Both the position numbers and the translations under genes were made by a program. Below, one piece after another: positions 17,025-25,776 of a stretch of 64,000 nucleotides of DNA (positions are counted from its first letter, which is position 1; each line of letters opens with the position of its first letter). A model generated the notes under the pieces. That model saw only the letters and a program-made list of their open reading frames with translations, made no database searches and was not told the origin of the DNA. Source of the DNA: Streptomyces coeruleorubidus (GTDB lineage Bacteria; Actinomycetota; Actinomycetes; Streptomycetales; Streptomycetaceae); the NCBI RefSeq assembly GCF_008705135.1, contig NZ_CP023694.1, positions 7,229,001 through 7,293,000 on the forward strand, read 5' to 3'.

Positions 17025-17161
17025 GGGCAACCCCCGTTCACCTTCGGTGACTTACGAGGCTAACCGCTGCGAGTGGGGTGCGAGTGGGTGACGGACGAAC
17101 TTCAGGAACGTTTCGGCTGGTCTGCTCGGCAAAAGGTCTTGAAGGGACGGTCTTGAATGGG

Positions 17162-17205
17162 TCAGCCACTGGCTTGTTGACTTTTGGCTGAGCCAGCCAC
17201 AGGAT
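17162..17205 (+). promoter_or_regulatory. Candidate leaderless promoter and flanking inverted repeat before nagZ-like gene
   Basis: TTGACT (17177-17182) and CAGGAT (17200-17205) are 17 bases apart, and the -10 ends seven bases before the GTG start at 17213, implying a leaderless mRNA. The arms TCAGCCA (17162-17168) and TGGCTGA (17185-17191) bracket the -35 hexamer as a 7-base inverted repeat. Just upstream, GGTCTTGAA is repeated 14 bases apart (17135 and 17149). These may be regulator sites; the DasR consensus is not present. Confidence 0.4.
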
Positions 17206-17212
17206 TCCCGGG

Positions 17213-18679
17213 GTGACCCACTCCGCGCCGCCCCTGCCCCCCGGTCTCGACGAGGCCGCCCACCGCTGCCTCGTCGCCGGTTTCGCCGGCACCACGACCG
17301 TGCCCGACACCCTCAAGCGGCTCATCGACCAGGGCCTCGGCGGGGTCATCCTCTTCACCCGGAACGTGCGCGACGCCCAGCAGGTACGGCGGCTCACCGA
17401 CGCCCTGCGGGCCCTGCGGCCCGACCTCATCGTGGGCATCGACAACGAGGGCGGCGGCATCGGTCACCTGGTCGCCGCGGGCGCGCCGGACGTGCCCGGC
17501 TCCTACGCTCTCGGTGTCGCCGACGCCCCGGCGCTCACCGCCCGCTGCGCCGACGCGCTCGCCGGGCATCTGGCCACGCTCGGCATCACCGCCTCCTACG
17601 CCCCCGTGGCCGACCTCCAGCACCATCCGCGCAACCCGATCGTGCGCACCCGCTCCTTCGGTGCCGCGCCCGCGCTCGCCGCCCGGCATCTGCGGGCCTG
17701 GATCACCGCCACCGAGCGGCGGGGTGTCGCCTCCTGTGCCAAGCACTTCCCCGGCCACGGCGGCACCGAGACCGACAGCCATCACGGCATCGCCGTCGAC
17801 CCGCGGTCGTACGACGAACTGCGCGCCGACCTCGAACCGTTCCGCGCGGCCGTCGACGCCGGCGTGCCGATGCTCATGAGCGCGCACGTCGTCTTCCCGG
17901 CGCTGGACCCCGAGCGGCCCGCCACCCTGAGCCGCCGCATCCTGGGCGATCTGCTCCGCCACGAGCTCGGCTTCGACGGAGTCCTGGTCAGTGACGCGCT
18001 GGAGATGAAGGCCATAGCCGACCGCTACGGCGAGGCCGCCGGAGCGCGGATCGCCCTCGCGGCGGGTGCCGACCAGGTCATCGTGGCCGTGCCGGACCTG
18101 GAGGTCACCCTGGCCTGCCGGGACGCGGTGCTCGGCGCGCTGCGCTCCGGCGCGCTGGCCGAGGAGCGGCTGTGGGAGGCCGCCGGGCGGGTGCGGCGGC
18201 TCGCCGGGCGGTACGCGGTTCCGTTCGGGGCGGTCGACGGCTGGGACGCGGGGGCCGGGCTGGAGGCGGCCCGCCGGGCCGTCCGCGGCGGCGCGGTGCC
18301 GGCCGGCGTGCGGGGCGCCCACGTCGTCGACCTGTACCCGCCGCCGCACCCCGCGCTCAACTGGGGCGGGGAGGACCTGCTGACGGAGGTGCGCGGCGTC
18401 GACCCCGCGGCCACGGGGACGGCGGTCACCGGGGAGCCCGCGGATCCGGCGGCCGTGGTGGCGGGCATCCTCGGCGCGTCCGGTGACGCGCCGCTGGTCG
18501 TCGCGACCTGCGACGCCGGGCTGCACCCCTGGCAGGAACGGCTGCGGGCCGCCCTGCTGGCCCGGAGGCCCGATGCCGTACGGGTCGACACCGGGCTGCC
18601 GGAGGGGGGAGCGCTGTGCTCCTACGGGCGGGGGCGGGTGAATCTGCGGGCGGTCGCGGAGGTGCTGGCGGGCTGCTGA
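17213..18679 (+). CDS. NagZ-like glycoside hydrolase family 3 beta-N-acetylhexosaminidase
   Basis: A 488-residue enzyme without an export signal, so presumably cytoplasmic. The NagZ signature KHFPGHGG starts at Lys177, followed by the Asp188-Ser-His190 catalytic dyad loop that supplies the general acid. The nucleophile should be Asp261 in VLVSDALEM. It would release GlcNAc from peptidoglycan or chitin fragments. The C-terminal 150 residues (from about 335) are an extra domain beyond the usual 340-residue NagZ barrel. The GTG start lacks a ribosome site, in keeping with the leaderless promoter above. It converges with the next gene over a short stretch of CCCTGCGGCA repeats. Confidence 0.88.
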   Translation: MTHSAPPLPPGLDEAAHRCLVAGFAGTTTVPDTLKRLIDQGLGGVILFTRNVRDAQQVRRLTDALRALRPDLIVGIDNEGGGIGHLVAAGAPDVPGSYALGVADAPALTARCADALAGHLATLGITASYAPVADLQHHPRNPIVRTRSFGAAPALAARHLRAWITATERRGVASCAKHFPGHGGTETDSHHGIAVDPRSYDELRADLEPFRAAVDAGVPMLMSAHVVFPALDPERPATLSRRILGDLLRHELGFDGVLVSDALEMKAIADRYGEAAGARIALAAGADQVIVAVPDLEVTLACRDAVLGALRSGALAEERLWEAAGRVRRLAGRYAVPFGAVDGWDAGAGLEAARRAVRGGAVPAGVRGAHVVDLYPPPHPALNWGGEDLLTEVRGVDPAATGTAVTGEPADPAAVVAGILGASGDAPLVVATCDAGLHPWQERLRAALLARRPDAVRVDTGLPEGGALCSYGRGRVNLRAVAEVLAGC

Positions 18680-18737
18680 GCCCTGCGGCCTCCCTGCGGC
18701 AGCTTTACGGCATCCCTGCGGCACCCTTGCGGCGGGT

Positions 18738-20006
18738 CTACGGCACCCGTACGACCTCCTTGATGCCGCGCGCCGCCAGGTATGCGGCGTCGTCCGCCCG
18801 GGCCGCCAGGACCACCGCCGGGCGGACGCCCTTGGCGCGCAGGGTCATCCACGCGTCGAAGTACGCGCCTCCCGGGCCGGACACGGAACGCGTGGACGGC
18901 GTGCAGTCCAGGACCAGGGCCGTCTCGCGGGGGCGCGCCGGGTGGTGCCCCGCGCGGATCTCGGCGACCGTCTCGGCGAGGGCGGTCGCGATCGGCTTGG
19001 CGACGCCCCGTGCGTCGAACAGGCCGAGGGTGTACTCCAGTTCCGGGTAGTCGGCCAGCGAGCGGTCCACGTCGTGCGAGCACCACCACGTCACGCCCCA
19101 CAGGCCCTCGCACCCGGCCGCGTTCCGTACGGTCGCCCGGGCGAAGTCGGGCGCGTCCGCCGCCGGGATGTGCGGTTCCGGGGCGCCCGTCTCCTGGACC
19201 CAGACCGGGCGTGCCGGATCCTCGGCGTAGGCCTTGGCGAGTTCCGTGCCGTACTCGGCGAGGTGCAGCACCTGCGGGGAGCGGGGGCCGTAGCGGCGGG
19301 CGCAGTCGCCGGAGAACACCCAGGGGTGGACGGTGGTGACGTCGCCCTTGCGGGCCGAGGCCTGAGGGGTGAAGGGGTGGTCGTCGCCGTACCAGGCCGC
19401 GTCGTAGGCGGAGTGGGTCGCGAGCCGGCCCGGGGGCAGGTGCTCGCGCGTGGCGGCCAGCAGGGTGTCGAGGTAGTGGTCCACCTCGTCCGGGGTCACG
19501 GGGTTGTGCTCGACCAGGTTGTTGAGTTCGTTGCCGAGCTGGAGGCCGATGAGGTTGGGGCGGCCGGCGAGGGCGCGGGCGAGGGTCCGCATGAGTCCGG
19601 CCTGCGCTGCGACGGCCTCCGGGTCGGTGAAGACGTTGCGGTGGTGCCAGCCGCGGGTCCACTCCGGGTAGAAGTCGAAGCTGGACAGATGGCCCTGCAC
19701 GCCGTCCACCAGGACGTCGAGACCGGCCTCGGCCGCCAGGTCGACCAGGTGCGCGAGCTGGTCCACGGCGGCGGTGCGGATGAGCGTGCGGTTGGGCTGG
19801 AGGAGCGGCCAGAGGTGGAAGACCCGGACGTGGTCGAGACCGAGGGCGGCGATCTGGTCCAGGTCCTCGCGGGCGTGCTTCGGATCGAAGTCGTGCCAGG
19901 AGTGGAACCAGCCGCGGCGGGGCGTGTAGTTGACGCCGAAGCGGAGCGTAGGGATGGGATCCTCCTCGGGTCGGGTCTTGCCCTGGGTGAATGCATCAAT
20001 CACCAT
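18738..20006 (-). CDS. TIM-barrel glycoside hydrolase (GH5-like clan A)
   Basis: Up to 422 residues. The barrel begins at FGVNYTPRRGWFHSWHDFD and has the clan A pattern of two glutamates: acid/base Glu160 in QLGNELNN and nucleophile Glu272 in VWVQETGAP (numbers from ATG 20006). There is no signal peptide, so it likely cleaves imported oligosaccharides. The start is uncertain: ATG 20006 has no ribosome site and overlaps a putative operator, whereas a strong GAGGAGG at 19961-19967 stands five bases before an in-frame ATC codon (19953-19955) that begins IPTLRFGVNY. No ATG, GTG or TTG lies between. The gene diverges from the sugar kinase. Confidence 0.8.
   Translation of the reverse strand: MVIDAFTQGKTRPEEDPIPTLRFGVNYTPRRGWFHSWHDFDPKHAREDLDQIAALGLDHVRVFHLWPLLQPNRTLIRTAAVDQLAHLVDLAAEAGLDVLVDGVQGHLSSFDFYPEWTRGWHHRNVFTDPEAVAAQAGLMRTLARALAGRPNLIGLQLGNELNNLVEHNPVTPDEVDHYLDTLLAATREHLPPGRLATHSAYDAAWYGDDHPFTPQASARKGDVTTVHPWVFSGDCARRYGPRSPQVLHLAEYGTELAKAYAEDPARPVWVQETGAPEPHIPAADAPDFARATVRNAAGCEGLWGVTWWCSHDVDRSLADYPELEYTLGLFDARGVAKPIATALAETVAEIRAGHHPARPRETALVLDCTPSTRSVSGPGGAYFDAWMTLRAKGVRPAVVLAARADDAAYLAARGIKEVVRVP
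19993..20004 (-). promoter_or_regulatory. Putative RpiR operator copy, weakest match
   Basis: The minus strand reads GGTGATTGATGC, matching the left half of the GGTGATTCAATCC motif seen at 27178, 32229 and 33208-33293. It lies between the divergent glycosidase and kinase genes if their downstream starts are used. It could control both. Confidence 0.4.
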
Positions 20007-20014
20007 AGTCGGCG

Positions 20015-21634
20015 ATGGGTAATGAATTGAACCAGGAGTGTCGAGACTTGGTGGTCGGTCTCGACGCGGGCGGCACGCGGACCCGGGCGGTTCTGGCGAC
20101 GGCGGACGACGGACGTCCGGTGGGTGAGGGCGCCGCCGGGCCCGGCAACGCCCTGACCGTGCCCGTGCCGCAGCTCACCGAGCACCTCGCCGAGGCCGTC
20201 GGGCGGGCCGTGCCGGAGGCGGTCCGTGACCGGGTCGTGGCCGTGGCCGGCGGTTTCGCGGGCGCGACCGGCGCCGCCGCCGACGAGCCGGGGCGGCGCA
20301 ACGCCCTGGCGGCCCTCACCGCCGCCCTGCGCCGGCTGGGAATCGACGCCGGCCCGCCCGTCATCGGCAGCGACATCGAGGCGGCCTTCGCCTCCGCCCC
20401 GGGCACCCCTGCCGACGGTCTCGCCCTGGTGGCCGGCACGGGCGCGGTCGCCATGCGCATCACCGACCGCCGCGCCACCGTCACCGTGGACGGCGACGGC
20501 TGGCTCCTGGGCGACGACGGCAGCGGCTTCTGGATCGGCCGCGCGGCGGTACGGGCCGCACTGCGCATGGCCGACGGCAGGGGCGCGCCGACCGTGCTGG
20601 CGGAGACGGTGGGCCGGGAACTCGGGGTGCCGGGCGACGCCCTGCCCGGCGGTGCCGCAGCCGGTGGCGCGGTGCGCAGACTGTCCCCCGACGTGGTCCC
20701 CGGCGGCGCGGAGGGCGCGTCGGGCGACGGGCGGCACGAGGCGGTGCCGCCGGTGACCGGGCCGGGGCAGTCGGGAGGGGCTGGAGGTGCGGGTGGTCGG
20801 CCGACCGGCCCGGGGCCGAGCGGCGCGGGCAGGCGGGAGTCGGCTGGTTCGGAGCGGTTCGGAGGGGCTGGGGCCGCGGGCGGGCGGTCGGCCGATCCTG
20901 TGCAGCCCGGCGGGAGCGGACGGTCGGCCGGCCCTGAGCAGGCCGGCGCGGGCGGGTGGTCGGCCGGCCCGGGGCAGTCCGGTGTGGGCGGGCGGTCGTT
21001 GGGTCCGGAGCAGTCCGAAGGGGCTGGGGTTGCGGGCGGGCGGGCATCCGGCCCTGAGCAGGCCGGCGCGGGCGGGCGCACGTTCGACCCGGGCCAGTCC
21101 GGTGCGGGTGGGCGGCCATCCGATTCGGGGCAGTCCGGAGGAGTTGGGGCCGTGGGCGGGCGGGGGCCTGTTGGACCGGAGCAGTCCGGACGAGCCGGGG
21201 CCGCGATCGGAGGCGTGGCCGGTTCTCCGGCTGTCGGCCGGCGCCCCGCCCCGCCCCACGACGACACCCCCTGGTCCCGCCCCCACCGCGAGGCCTACCG
21301 CAGGCATCTGCTCCCCGCCGTCATGGCCGAGCCCCCCATCCGCCTGGCACGGCTCGCGCCGCTGGTCGTCGCGGCGGCCCGGGACGCCGCGGATCCGGTC
21401 GCCCTGGCGATCCTCGACGAGGCGGCGGATCAACTCGCGGAAACAGTACGGGCGTTGAATCCCGGCCCCGGGGAGCGGGTGGTCGCCACCGGCGGACTGC
21501 TCGGGCCCGACGGGCCGCTCACCGACCGCCTCGAAACCCGCCTCCGTGCCCTCGGCCTCACCCTCGACTGGGTCCCCGACGGCTGCCGGGGCGCCGTCGC
21601 CCTGGCCCGCCTCGCCCACGGCGGCCGTACGTGA
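20015..21634 (+). CDS. BadF/BcrA-type sugar kinase (probably N-acetylglucosamine kinase) with a large repetitive insertion
   Basis: An ASKHA-fold kinase of 539 residues as the open frame stands. Phosphate 1 motif GLDAGGTRTR, phosphate 2 ALVAGTGAVA, the GDGWLLGDDGSG signature and the C-terminal ATGGLLGP adenosine motif are all intact. Such kinases are usually 300-350 residues; here about 160-190 residues of Gly/Pro/Ser/Gln repeats interrupt the chain around residues 230-410. The flanking halves remain in frame, so the enzyme may still work with a disordered loop. The true start is probably TTG 20048 or GTG 20051, placed behind AGGAG at 20031-20035; the ATG at 20015 has no ribosome site. It overlaps the next gene by four bases (GTGA). 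Confidence 0.85.
   Translation: MGNELNQECRDLVVGLDAGGTRTRAVLATADDGRPVGEGAAGPGNALTVPVPQLTEHLAEAVGRAVPEAVRDRVVAVAGGFAGATGAAADEPGRRNALAALTAALRRLGIDAGPPVIGSDIEAAFASAPGTPADGLALVAGTGAVAMRITDRRATVTVDGDGWLLGDDGSGFWIGRAAVRAALRMADGRGAPTVLAETVGRELGVPGDALPGGAAAGGAVRRLSPDVVPGGAEGASGDGRHEAVPPVTGPGQSGGAGGAGGRPTGPGPSGAGRRESAGSERFGGAGAAGGRSADPVQPGGSGRSAGPEQAGAGGWSAGPGQSGVGGRSLGPEQSEGAGVAGGRASGPEQAGAGGRTFDPGQSGAGGRPSDSGQSGGVGAVGGRGPVGPEQSGRAGAAIGGVAGSPAVGRRPAPPHDDTPWSRPHREAYRRHLLPAVMAEPPIRLARLAPLVVAAARDAADPVALAILDEAADQLAETVRALNPGPGERVVATGGLLGPDGPLTDRLETRLRALGLTLDWVPDGCRGAVALARLAHGGRT
20755..21235. repeat. Low-complexity repeat inside the sugar kinase gene
   Basis: Imperfect units encode variants of GPEQAGAGGRS and GQSGAGGRPS in one frame. 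The phrase encoding GPEQAGAGG occurs near 20933 and again near 21053, and CAGTCCGG-type units recur throughout. No stop interrupts it. Slippage-driven growth within the gene is the simplest explanation. Confidence 0.8.
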
Positions 21635-23895
21635 CCGCCACCCGGCAGGGCACGCCCCGGTACCGCGACCCCGCCGCCCCGGTCGACGCCCGCGTCCGCG
21701 ACCTGCTCTCCCGTATGACCCTGCGCGAGAAGGCCGGACAGCTCAACCAGCGGATGTACGGCTGGGACGCCTACCGCCGCACCCCCGACGGCGCCTTCGA
21801 GCTCACCGACGCCCTGTACGCCGAGACCGAGCGCTTCGCCGGACTCGGCGCGCTGTACGGACTGCTGCGCGCCGACGCCTGGTCGGGGGTCGACCACGCC
21901 ACCGGATCGGGCGCGTCGGACGGCGCCGAACTGGCGCACCTCGTCCAGCGCCACGTCGTCGAGCGCAGCCGGCTCGGCATCCCCGCCCTGTTCGTCGAGG
22001 AGGTGCCGCACGGGCACATGGCCCTCGACGGCACGGTCATGCCCGTCAACCTGGCCGTCGGCGCCACGTGGGACCCGGGGCTGTACGAGCGGGCCGCCGC
22101 CCACGCCGCCGCCGAACTGCGAGCCCGTGGCGGGCACGTCGCCCTGGTCTCGGCCCTCGACATCGCCCGCGACCCGCGCTGGGGACGGACCGAGGAGTGC
22201 TTCGGCGAGGACCCGTACCTGGCCGCACGGCTGACGGAGGCGCTGGTGCGCGGCATGCAGGGCGCACCCGCCGAGTACTTCCCCGCCGACAAGGCACCCG
22301 TCGTCCTCAAGCACTTCGCCGGGCAGGGCGCGACCGTAGGCGGCCGCAACTCCGCCGAGTCCGAGCTCGGGCTCCGGGAGCTGCACGACATCCACCTCCC
22401 CGCCGCCCGTGCCGGGGTCCGCGCCGGGGCCGCCGCCGTCATGGCCGCGTACAACGAGGTGGACGGTCTGCCCTGTTCCGGGAACCGTGCCCTGCTCCAG
22501 GAACTGCTGAGGGAGCGCTGGGGTTTCCAGGGTCTCGTCATGGCGGACGGACTGGCCGTGGACCGGCTGGCCCGGATCACCGGGGACAAGGTCTCCGCGG
22601 GAGCCCTCGCGCTCGACGCGGGTGTTGATCTGAGCCTGTGGGACGAGGGCTTCACGCATCTGGAGGCGGCGGTCGAGCGGGGGCTGGTGAGCGAGGCGGC
22701 TCTCGACGAGGCCGTGGCACGCGTCCTGCGGTTGAAGTTCCGCCTGGGCTTGTTCGAACAGCCCTACAGCACCTGCCCGTCACCACCCCCCGCCGTCGGT
22801 CGCGACCTGAGCACCGCCCTCGCCCGCGCCGCCGTCACCCTCCTCCACAACGACCACGACCTGCTGCCCCTGTCCCCGGCGACCGTCTCCCGTATCGCCG
22901 TCCTGGGCCCGCACTCCGGCACCGTCGCGCACCAACTGGGCGACTACACCGCCCCGCAACGGCCCGGCACCGGCACCAGCGTCCTCGACGGGCTGCGCGA
23001 GCTCGCCCCGCCCGGCATCGACATACGCCACGCCCGGGGGTGCGCCCTCACCGGCGGCGACCTGTCGGGCATCCCCGAGGCGATCGCCCACGCCGCCGCC
23101 TCGGATGTCGCCGTGCTGGTGCTGGGCGGCAGCAGCGCGCGTGCCGCCGGGACCGGGTTCGACGCCAACGGGGCCGCGCGCACCGCCGTGTCCGAGATGA
23201 CCTGCGGAGAGGGCGTCGATCTGGCCGGACTGCGGCTGGGCGACGCCCAGTACGCACTCCTGGACGCCGTGGTCGCGACGGGCACACCGACAGCGGTCGT
23301 GCTGATCCAGGGCCGCCCGCACGTCGTGCCCGACACGGCGGCCGCGCTGCTCACCGCCTGGTACCCCGGCCCCTGGGGCGGTGAGGCGATCGCCGAGGTG
23401 CTGCTCGGGCTCGCCGAGCCCGTCGGCCGGCTGCCGCTCTCCGTGCCCCGCTCCGCGGCCCAGCTCCCCGTCCACTACAACCACAAGGACACCGAGTACG
23501 GCGGCTACGTGGACTCCCGCGCCGAGTCTCTCCACTCCTTCGGGCACGGACTGTCGTACACGAGCTTCGCGTACGGTCCGCCGCGCCTGTCAGGGCACGG
23601 CGTCGAGGCCGACATCACCAACACGGGCCGGCGCCAGGGCCGTTCCGTCGCCCAGCTCTACCTGCGCCGGCTACGGACCCCGGTTTGGCCGCGCACGCTG
23701 GAGCTGTGCGGTTTCCGGGCCGTCGACCTGGCGCCGGGCGAGACCCGCACGGTCGCGTTCCCGCTCGGCGCCGACTTCCGTACGGCCGTTCCGCCCGGCA
23801 CGGTGGTCGAGTTCCGGGTCGCCGCGTCCGCGCGGGCCGCCCTGACCGCCGTACCGACTCAGAGCTTCACGGCCCCCGAGGAAACCCCCTTGTAG
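21631..23895 (+). CDS. Glycoside hydrolase family 3 beta-glucosidase/xylosidase type
   Basis: A 754-residue three-domain GH3 enzyme without a signal peptide. The N-terminal barrel has KAGQLNQRM, the substrate-binding KHFAGQGA and the nucleophile Asp306 in VMADGLAVDR. The alpha/beta sandwich follows from about residue 390, with the GGSSARAAGTGFDANG loop, and a fibronectin III-like domain ends the protein (SFGHGLSYTSF). Specificity cannot be fixed; beta-glucosides, beta-xylosides or beta-mannoside-type linkages are all possible. It is translationally coupled to the kinase. Its last 37 bases overlap tail to tail with the ABC permease on the other strand. Confidence 0.9.
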   Translation: MTATRQGTPRYRDPAAPVDARVRDLLSRMTLREKAGQLNQRMYGWDAYRRTPDGAFELTDALYAETERFAGLGALYGLLRADAWSGVDHATGSGASDGAELAHLVQRHVVERSRLGIPALFVEEVPHGHMALDGTVMPVNLAVGATWDPGLYERAAAHAAAELRARGGHVALVSALDIARDPRWGRTEECFGEDPYLAARLTEALVRGMQGAPAEYFPADKAPVVLKHFAGQGATVGGRNSAESELGLRELHDIHLPAARAGVRAGAAAVMAAYNEVDGLPCSGNRALLQELLRERWGFQGLVMADGLAVDRLARITGDKVSAGALALDAGVDLSLWDEGFTHLEAAVERGLVSEAALDEAVARVLRLKFRLGLFEQPYSTCPSPPPAVGRDLSTALARAAVTLLHNDHDLLPLSPATVSRIAVLGPHSGTVAHQLGDYTAPQRPGTGTSVLDGLRELAPPGIDIRHARGCALTGGDLSGIPEAIAHAAASDVAVLVLGGSSARAAGTGFDANGAARTAVSEMTCGEGVDLAGLRLGDAQYALLDAVVATGTPTAVVLIQGRPHVVPDTAAALLTAWYPGPWGGEAIAEVLLGLAEPVGRLPLSVPRSAAQLPVHYNHKDTEYGGYVDSRAESLHSFGHGLSYTSFAYGPPRLSGHGVEADITNTGRRQGRSVAQLYLRRLRTPVWPRTLELCGFRAVDLAPGETRTVAFPLGADFRTAVPPGTVVEFRVAASARAALTAVPTQSFTAPEETPL

Positions 23896-24740
23896 AACCA
23901 CCGCTGGGTGATGACGAACAGCACCAGCACGGGGATCACGGAGATCACCGAGCCCGCCATCACCATCCGCTGGTCGTAGCCGAAGGACGAGGTCTGAAGC
24001 CTTGCCAGGCCCAGTGTCAGCGTGAAGTGGTCCTCGGTGCGCAGCACGATCAGGGGCCACAGGAAGTCGTCCCAGGCGCTGATGAAGGTGTTGATGGTGA
24101 CGACGAGGATCGCGCCGTAGGCGGACGGCAGGTACAGGTACCGGAAGCGTTTCCACTCGCCCGCTCCGTCGAGCATCGCCGCGTCCTCGATCTCGCGCGG
24201 CACGGCGAGGAACGCGGCGCGCATGATGAGGACGTTGATCGCGGCGACGAAGCCGGGCAGCCAGACACCGGCCAGGTGGTCCACCAGGCCCATGTCCCGG
24301 ATGCTGAGGAACAACGACACCATGATCGACTCGAAGGGGAACATCATGGACGCCAGCAGCACGATCCACACCAGCTTGCGGCCCTTCCAGCCGGGCTTGG
24401 ACAGCATGTAGCCGGCCATGGTGGAGAAGACGAGCTGGCTGGTGATGGACAGCAGGGCGATGACCACGCTGTTCCTGATGTAGGTCCACACCGGCACCTG
24501 GTCGAAGACCTCGCGGTACGCACGCAGGGACGGATGACGGGGGATCAGGGAGGCGCCCGCGCCGAAGACGTCCTCGCCCGCGCCCTTGAGGGACGACAGC
24601 AGCTGCCACAGCAGCGGGCCGACGGTGATGAAGAGGACGAACACCAGCAGCAGGTAGCGCAGGACCAGTTCGCGCGGGCGGCCGTAGTCGCGCCAGCGGG
24701 GCGTCAGACGTCGGCGCTTGTCGACGGCGGTCGTCGTCAT
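23859..24740 (-). CDS. Carbohydrate ABC transporter permease, MalG type
   Basis: A 293-residue inner-membrane permease with six predicted helices. The EAA loop for contact with the ATPase reads EIEDAAMLDGAGEWKRF, and the C terminus KGVSSGAVKL is the standard ending of this family. Its start overlaps the stop of the partner permease by four bases. No ATPase is encoded in the cluster, so it presumably uses the shared MsiK-type ATPase that serves many Streptomyces sugar importers. Confidence 0.93.
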   Translation of the reverse strand: MTTTAVDKRRRLTPRWRDYGRPRELVLRYLLLVFVLFITVGPLLWQLLSSLKGAGEDVFGAGASLIPRHPSLRAYREVFDQVPVWTYIRNSVVIALLSITSQLVFSTMAGYMLSKPGWKGRKLVWIVLLASMMFPFESIMVSLFLSIRDMGLVDHLAGVWLPGFVAAINVLIMRAAFLAVPREIEDAAMLDGAGEWKRFRYLYLPSAYGAILVVTINTFISAWDDFLWPLIVLRTEDHFTLTLGLARLQTSSFGYDQRMVMAGSVISVIPVLVLFVITQRWFYKGVSSGAVKL

Positions 24741-25774
24741 GCCTCGTCCTCCTTCGTCAGGCGCTGGGCGAGCAGCGTGAGGCCGAGGGTGAGTGCGAAC
24801 AGGGCGACACTGACCGCCGCGCCGTATCCGGCGTTGCCGGTGAGCGGGTCGAGGCCGACGTCGCGGATGTAGAAGGGCAGCGTGCGGTCGGCGCCGCCGG
24901 GGCCGCCGGTGGCACCGCCGAGCATGTAGATCTCGGTGAAGACCCGCAGCGAGCCGATGCCGGTCAGGGTGCCGACCAGCATCATCGACTGGCGGACGCC
25001 GGGCACGGTGATGTGCCAGAACCGGCGCGCGGCGCCCGCCCCGTCCACGGCCGCCGCCTCGTGCAGCTCCCTGGGGACGTTACCGAGGGCGGCCAGATAG
25101 AAGATCATGTACCAGCCGAGGCCCTTCCACAGGGTCAGGCCCATCGCCGACAGCAGGATCAGCCACGAGTCCGACAGGAACGGGATGGCCTCGCGGACGA
25201 GGTGCGCCTTCTGCAGCCAGGTGTTGACCAGTCCCTGGTCGCTCAGCAGCCACTGCCAGCTCAGGCCGACGACCACGCTGGAGGCCAGGACCGGCGTGTA
25301 GAACGCCGAGCGGAAGAAGCCGATGCCCGGCAGGTTCTTCTCCACGAGGATCGCGAGCAGCAGCGGCAGCAGCACCATCAGCGGGACGACGAACAGCGCG
25401 TACAGCAGGCTGTTGCGGGTGGCCACCCAGAAGTCCGGATCGCCCAGCATCCGGCGGTAGTTCTCCAGGCCGACGACGTCGTAGGCACCGCCGAGCGGCT
25501 TGGCGTCGGTGAAGGAGACGACGACCGTGTTGAGGAACGGGAAGACCCCGAACACGGTCGCGCCGATGATCGCCGGGGTCATCCACAGCCAGGGCAGCCA
25601 CCAGCGGCGGTAGAGCGCCGCGCCCCCCGCGTCGGCGCTCGCGCCGGGCGTGACGAAGCGGAGGGCGCGGCGCAGGGGGCCCGGTGTGCCGCGTGAGGGG
25701 GAAACGCCGGGGCGGCGGGCGCCCGCACCCGGGGGAGCGGGGACGGGCGCCTTGTGGACGGTCGGTTGGGTCAT
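24737..25774 (-). CDS. Carbohydrate ABC transporter permease, MalF type
   Basis: A 345-residue permease. A Pro/Ala-rich cytoplasmic leader of about 60 residues precedes six helices; the EAA loop is ELHEAAAVDGAGAARRF. Start chosen at ATG 25774, two bases past the binding-protein stop; a TTG two codons earlier would overlap that stop. It forms the membrane channel with the MalG-type partner downstream, and the two are coupled to the upstream solute-binding gene as one operon. Confidence 0.92.
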   Translation of the reverse strand: MTQPTVHKAPVPAPPGAGARRPGVSPSRGTPGPLRRALRFVTPGASADAGGAALYRRWWLPWLWMTPAIIGATVFGVFPFLNTVVVSFTDAKPLGGAYDVVGLENYRRMLGDPDFWVATRNSLLYALFVVPLMVLLPLLLAILVEKNLPGIGFFRSAFYTPVLASSVVVGLSWQWLLSDQGLVNTWLQKAHLVREAIPFLSDSWLILLSAMGLTLWKGLGWYMIFYLAALGNVPRELHEAAAVDGAGAARRFWHITVPGVRQSMMLVGTLTGIGSLRVFTEIYMLGGATGGPGGADRTLPFYIRDVGLDPLTGNAGYGAAVSVALFALTLGLTLLAQRLTKEDEA

Positions 25775-25776
25775 CC

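Noticed and set aside
17020..17050. GTTCACC-like sequence resembling a PhoP box near 17035
   Set aside because: Only one unit is recognisable; a PhoP box needs direct repeats at 11-base spacing.
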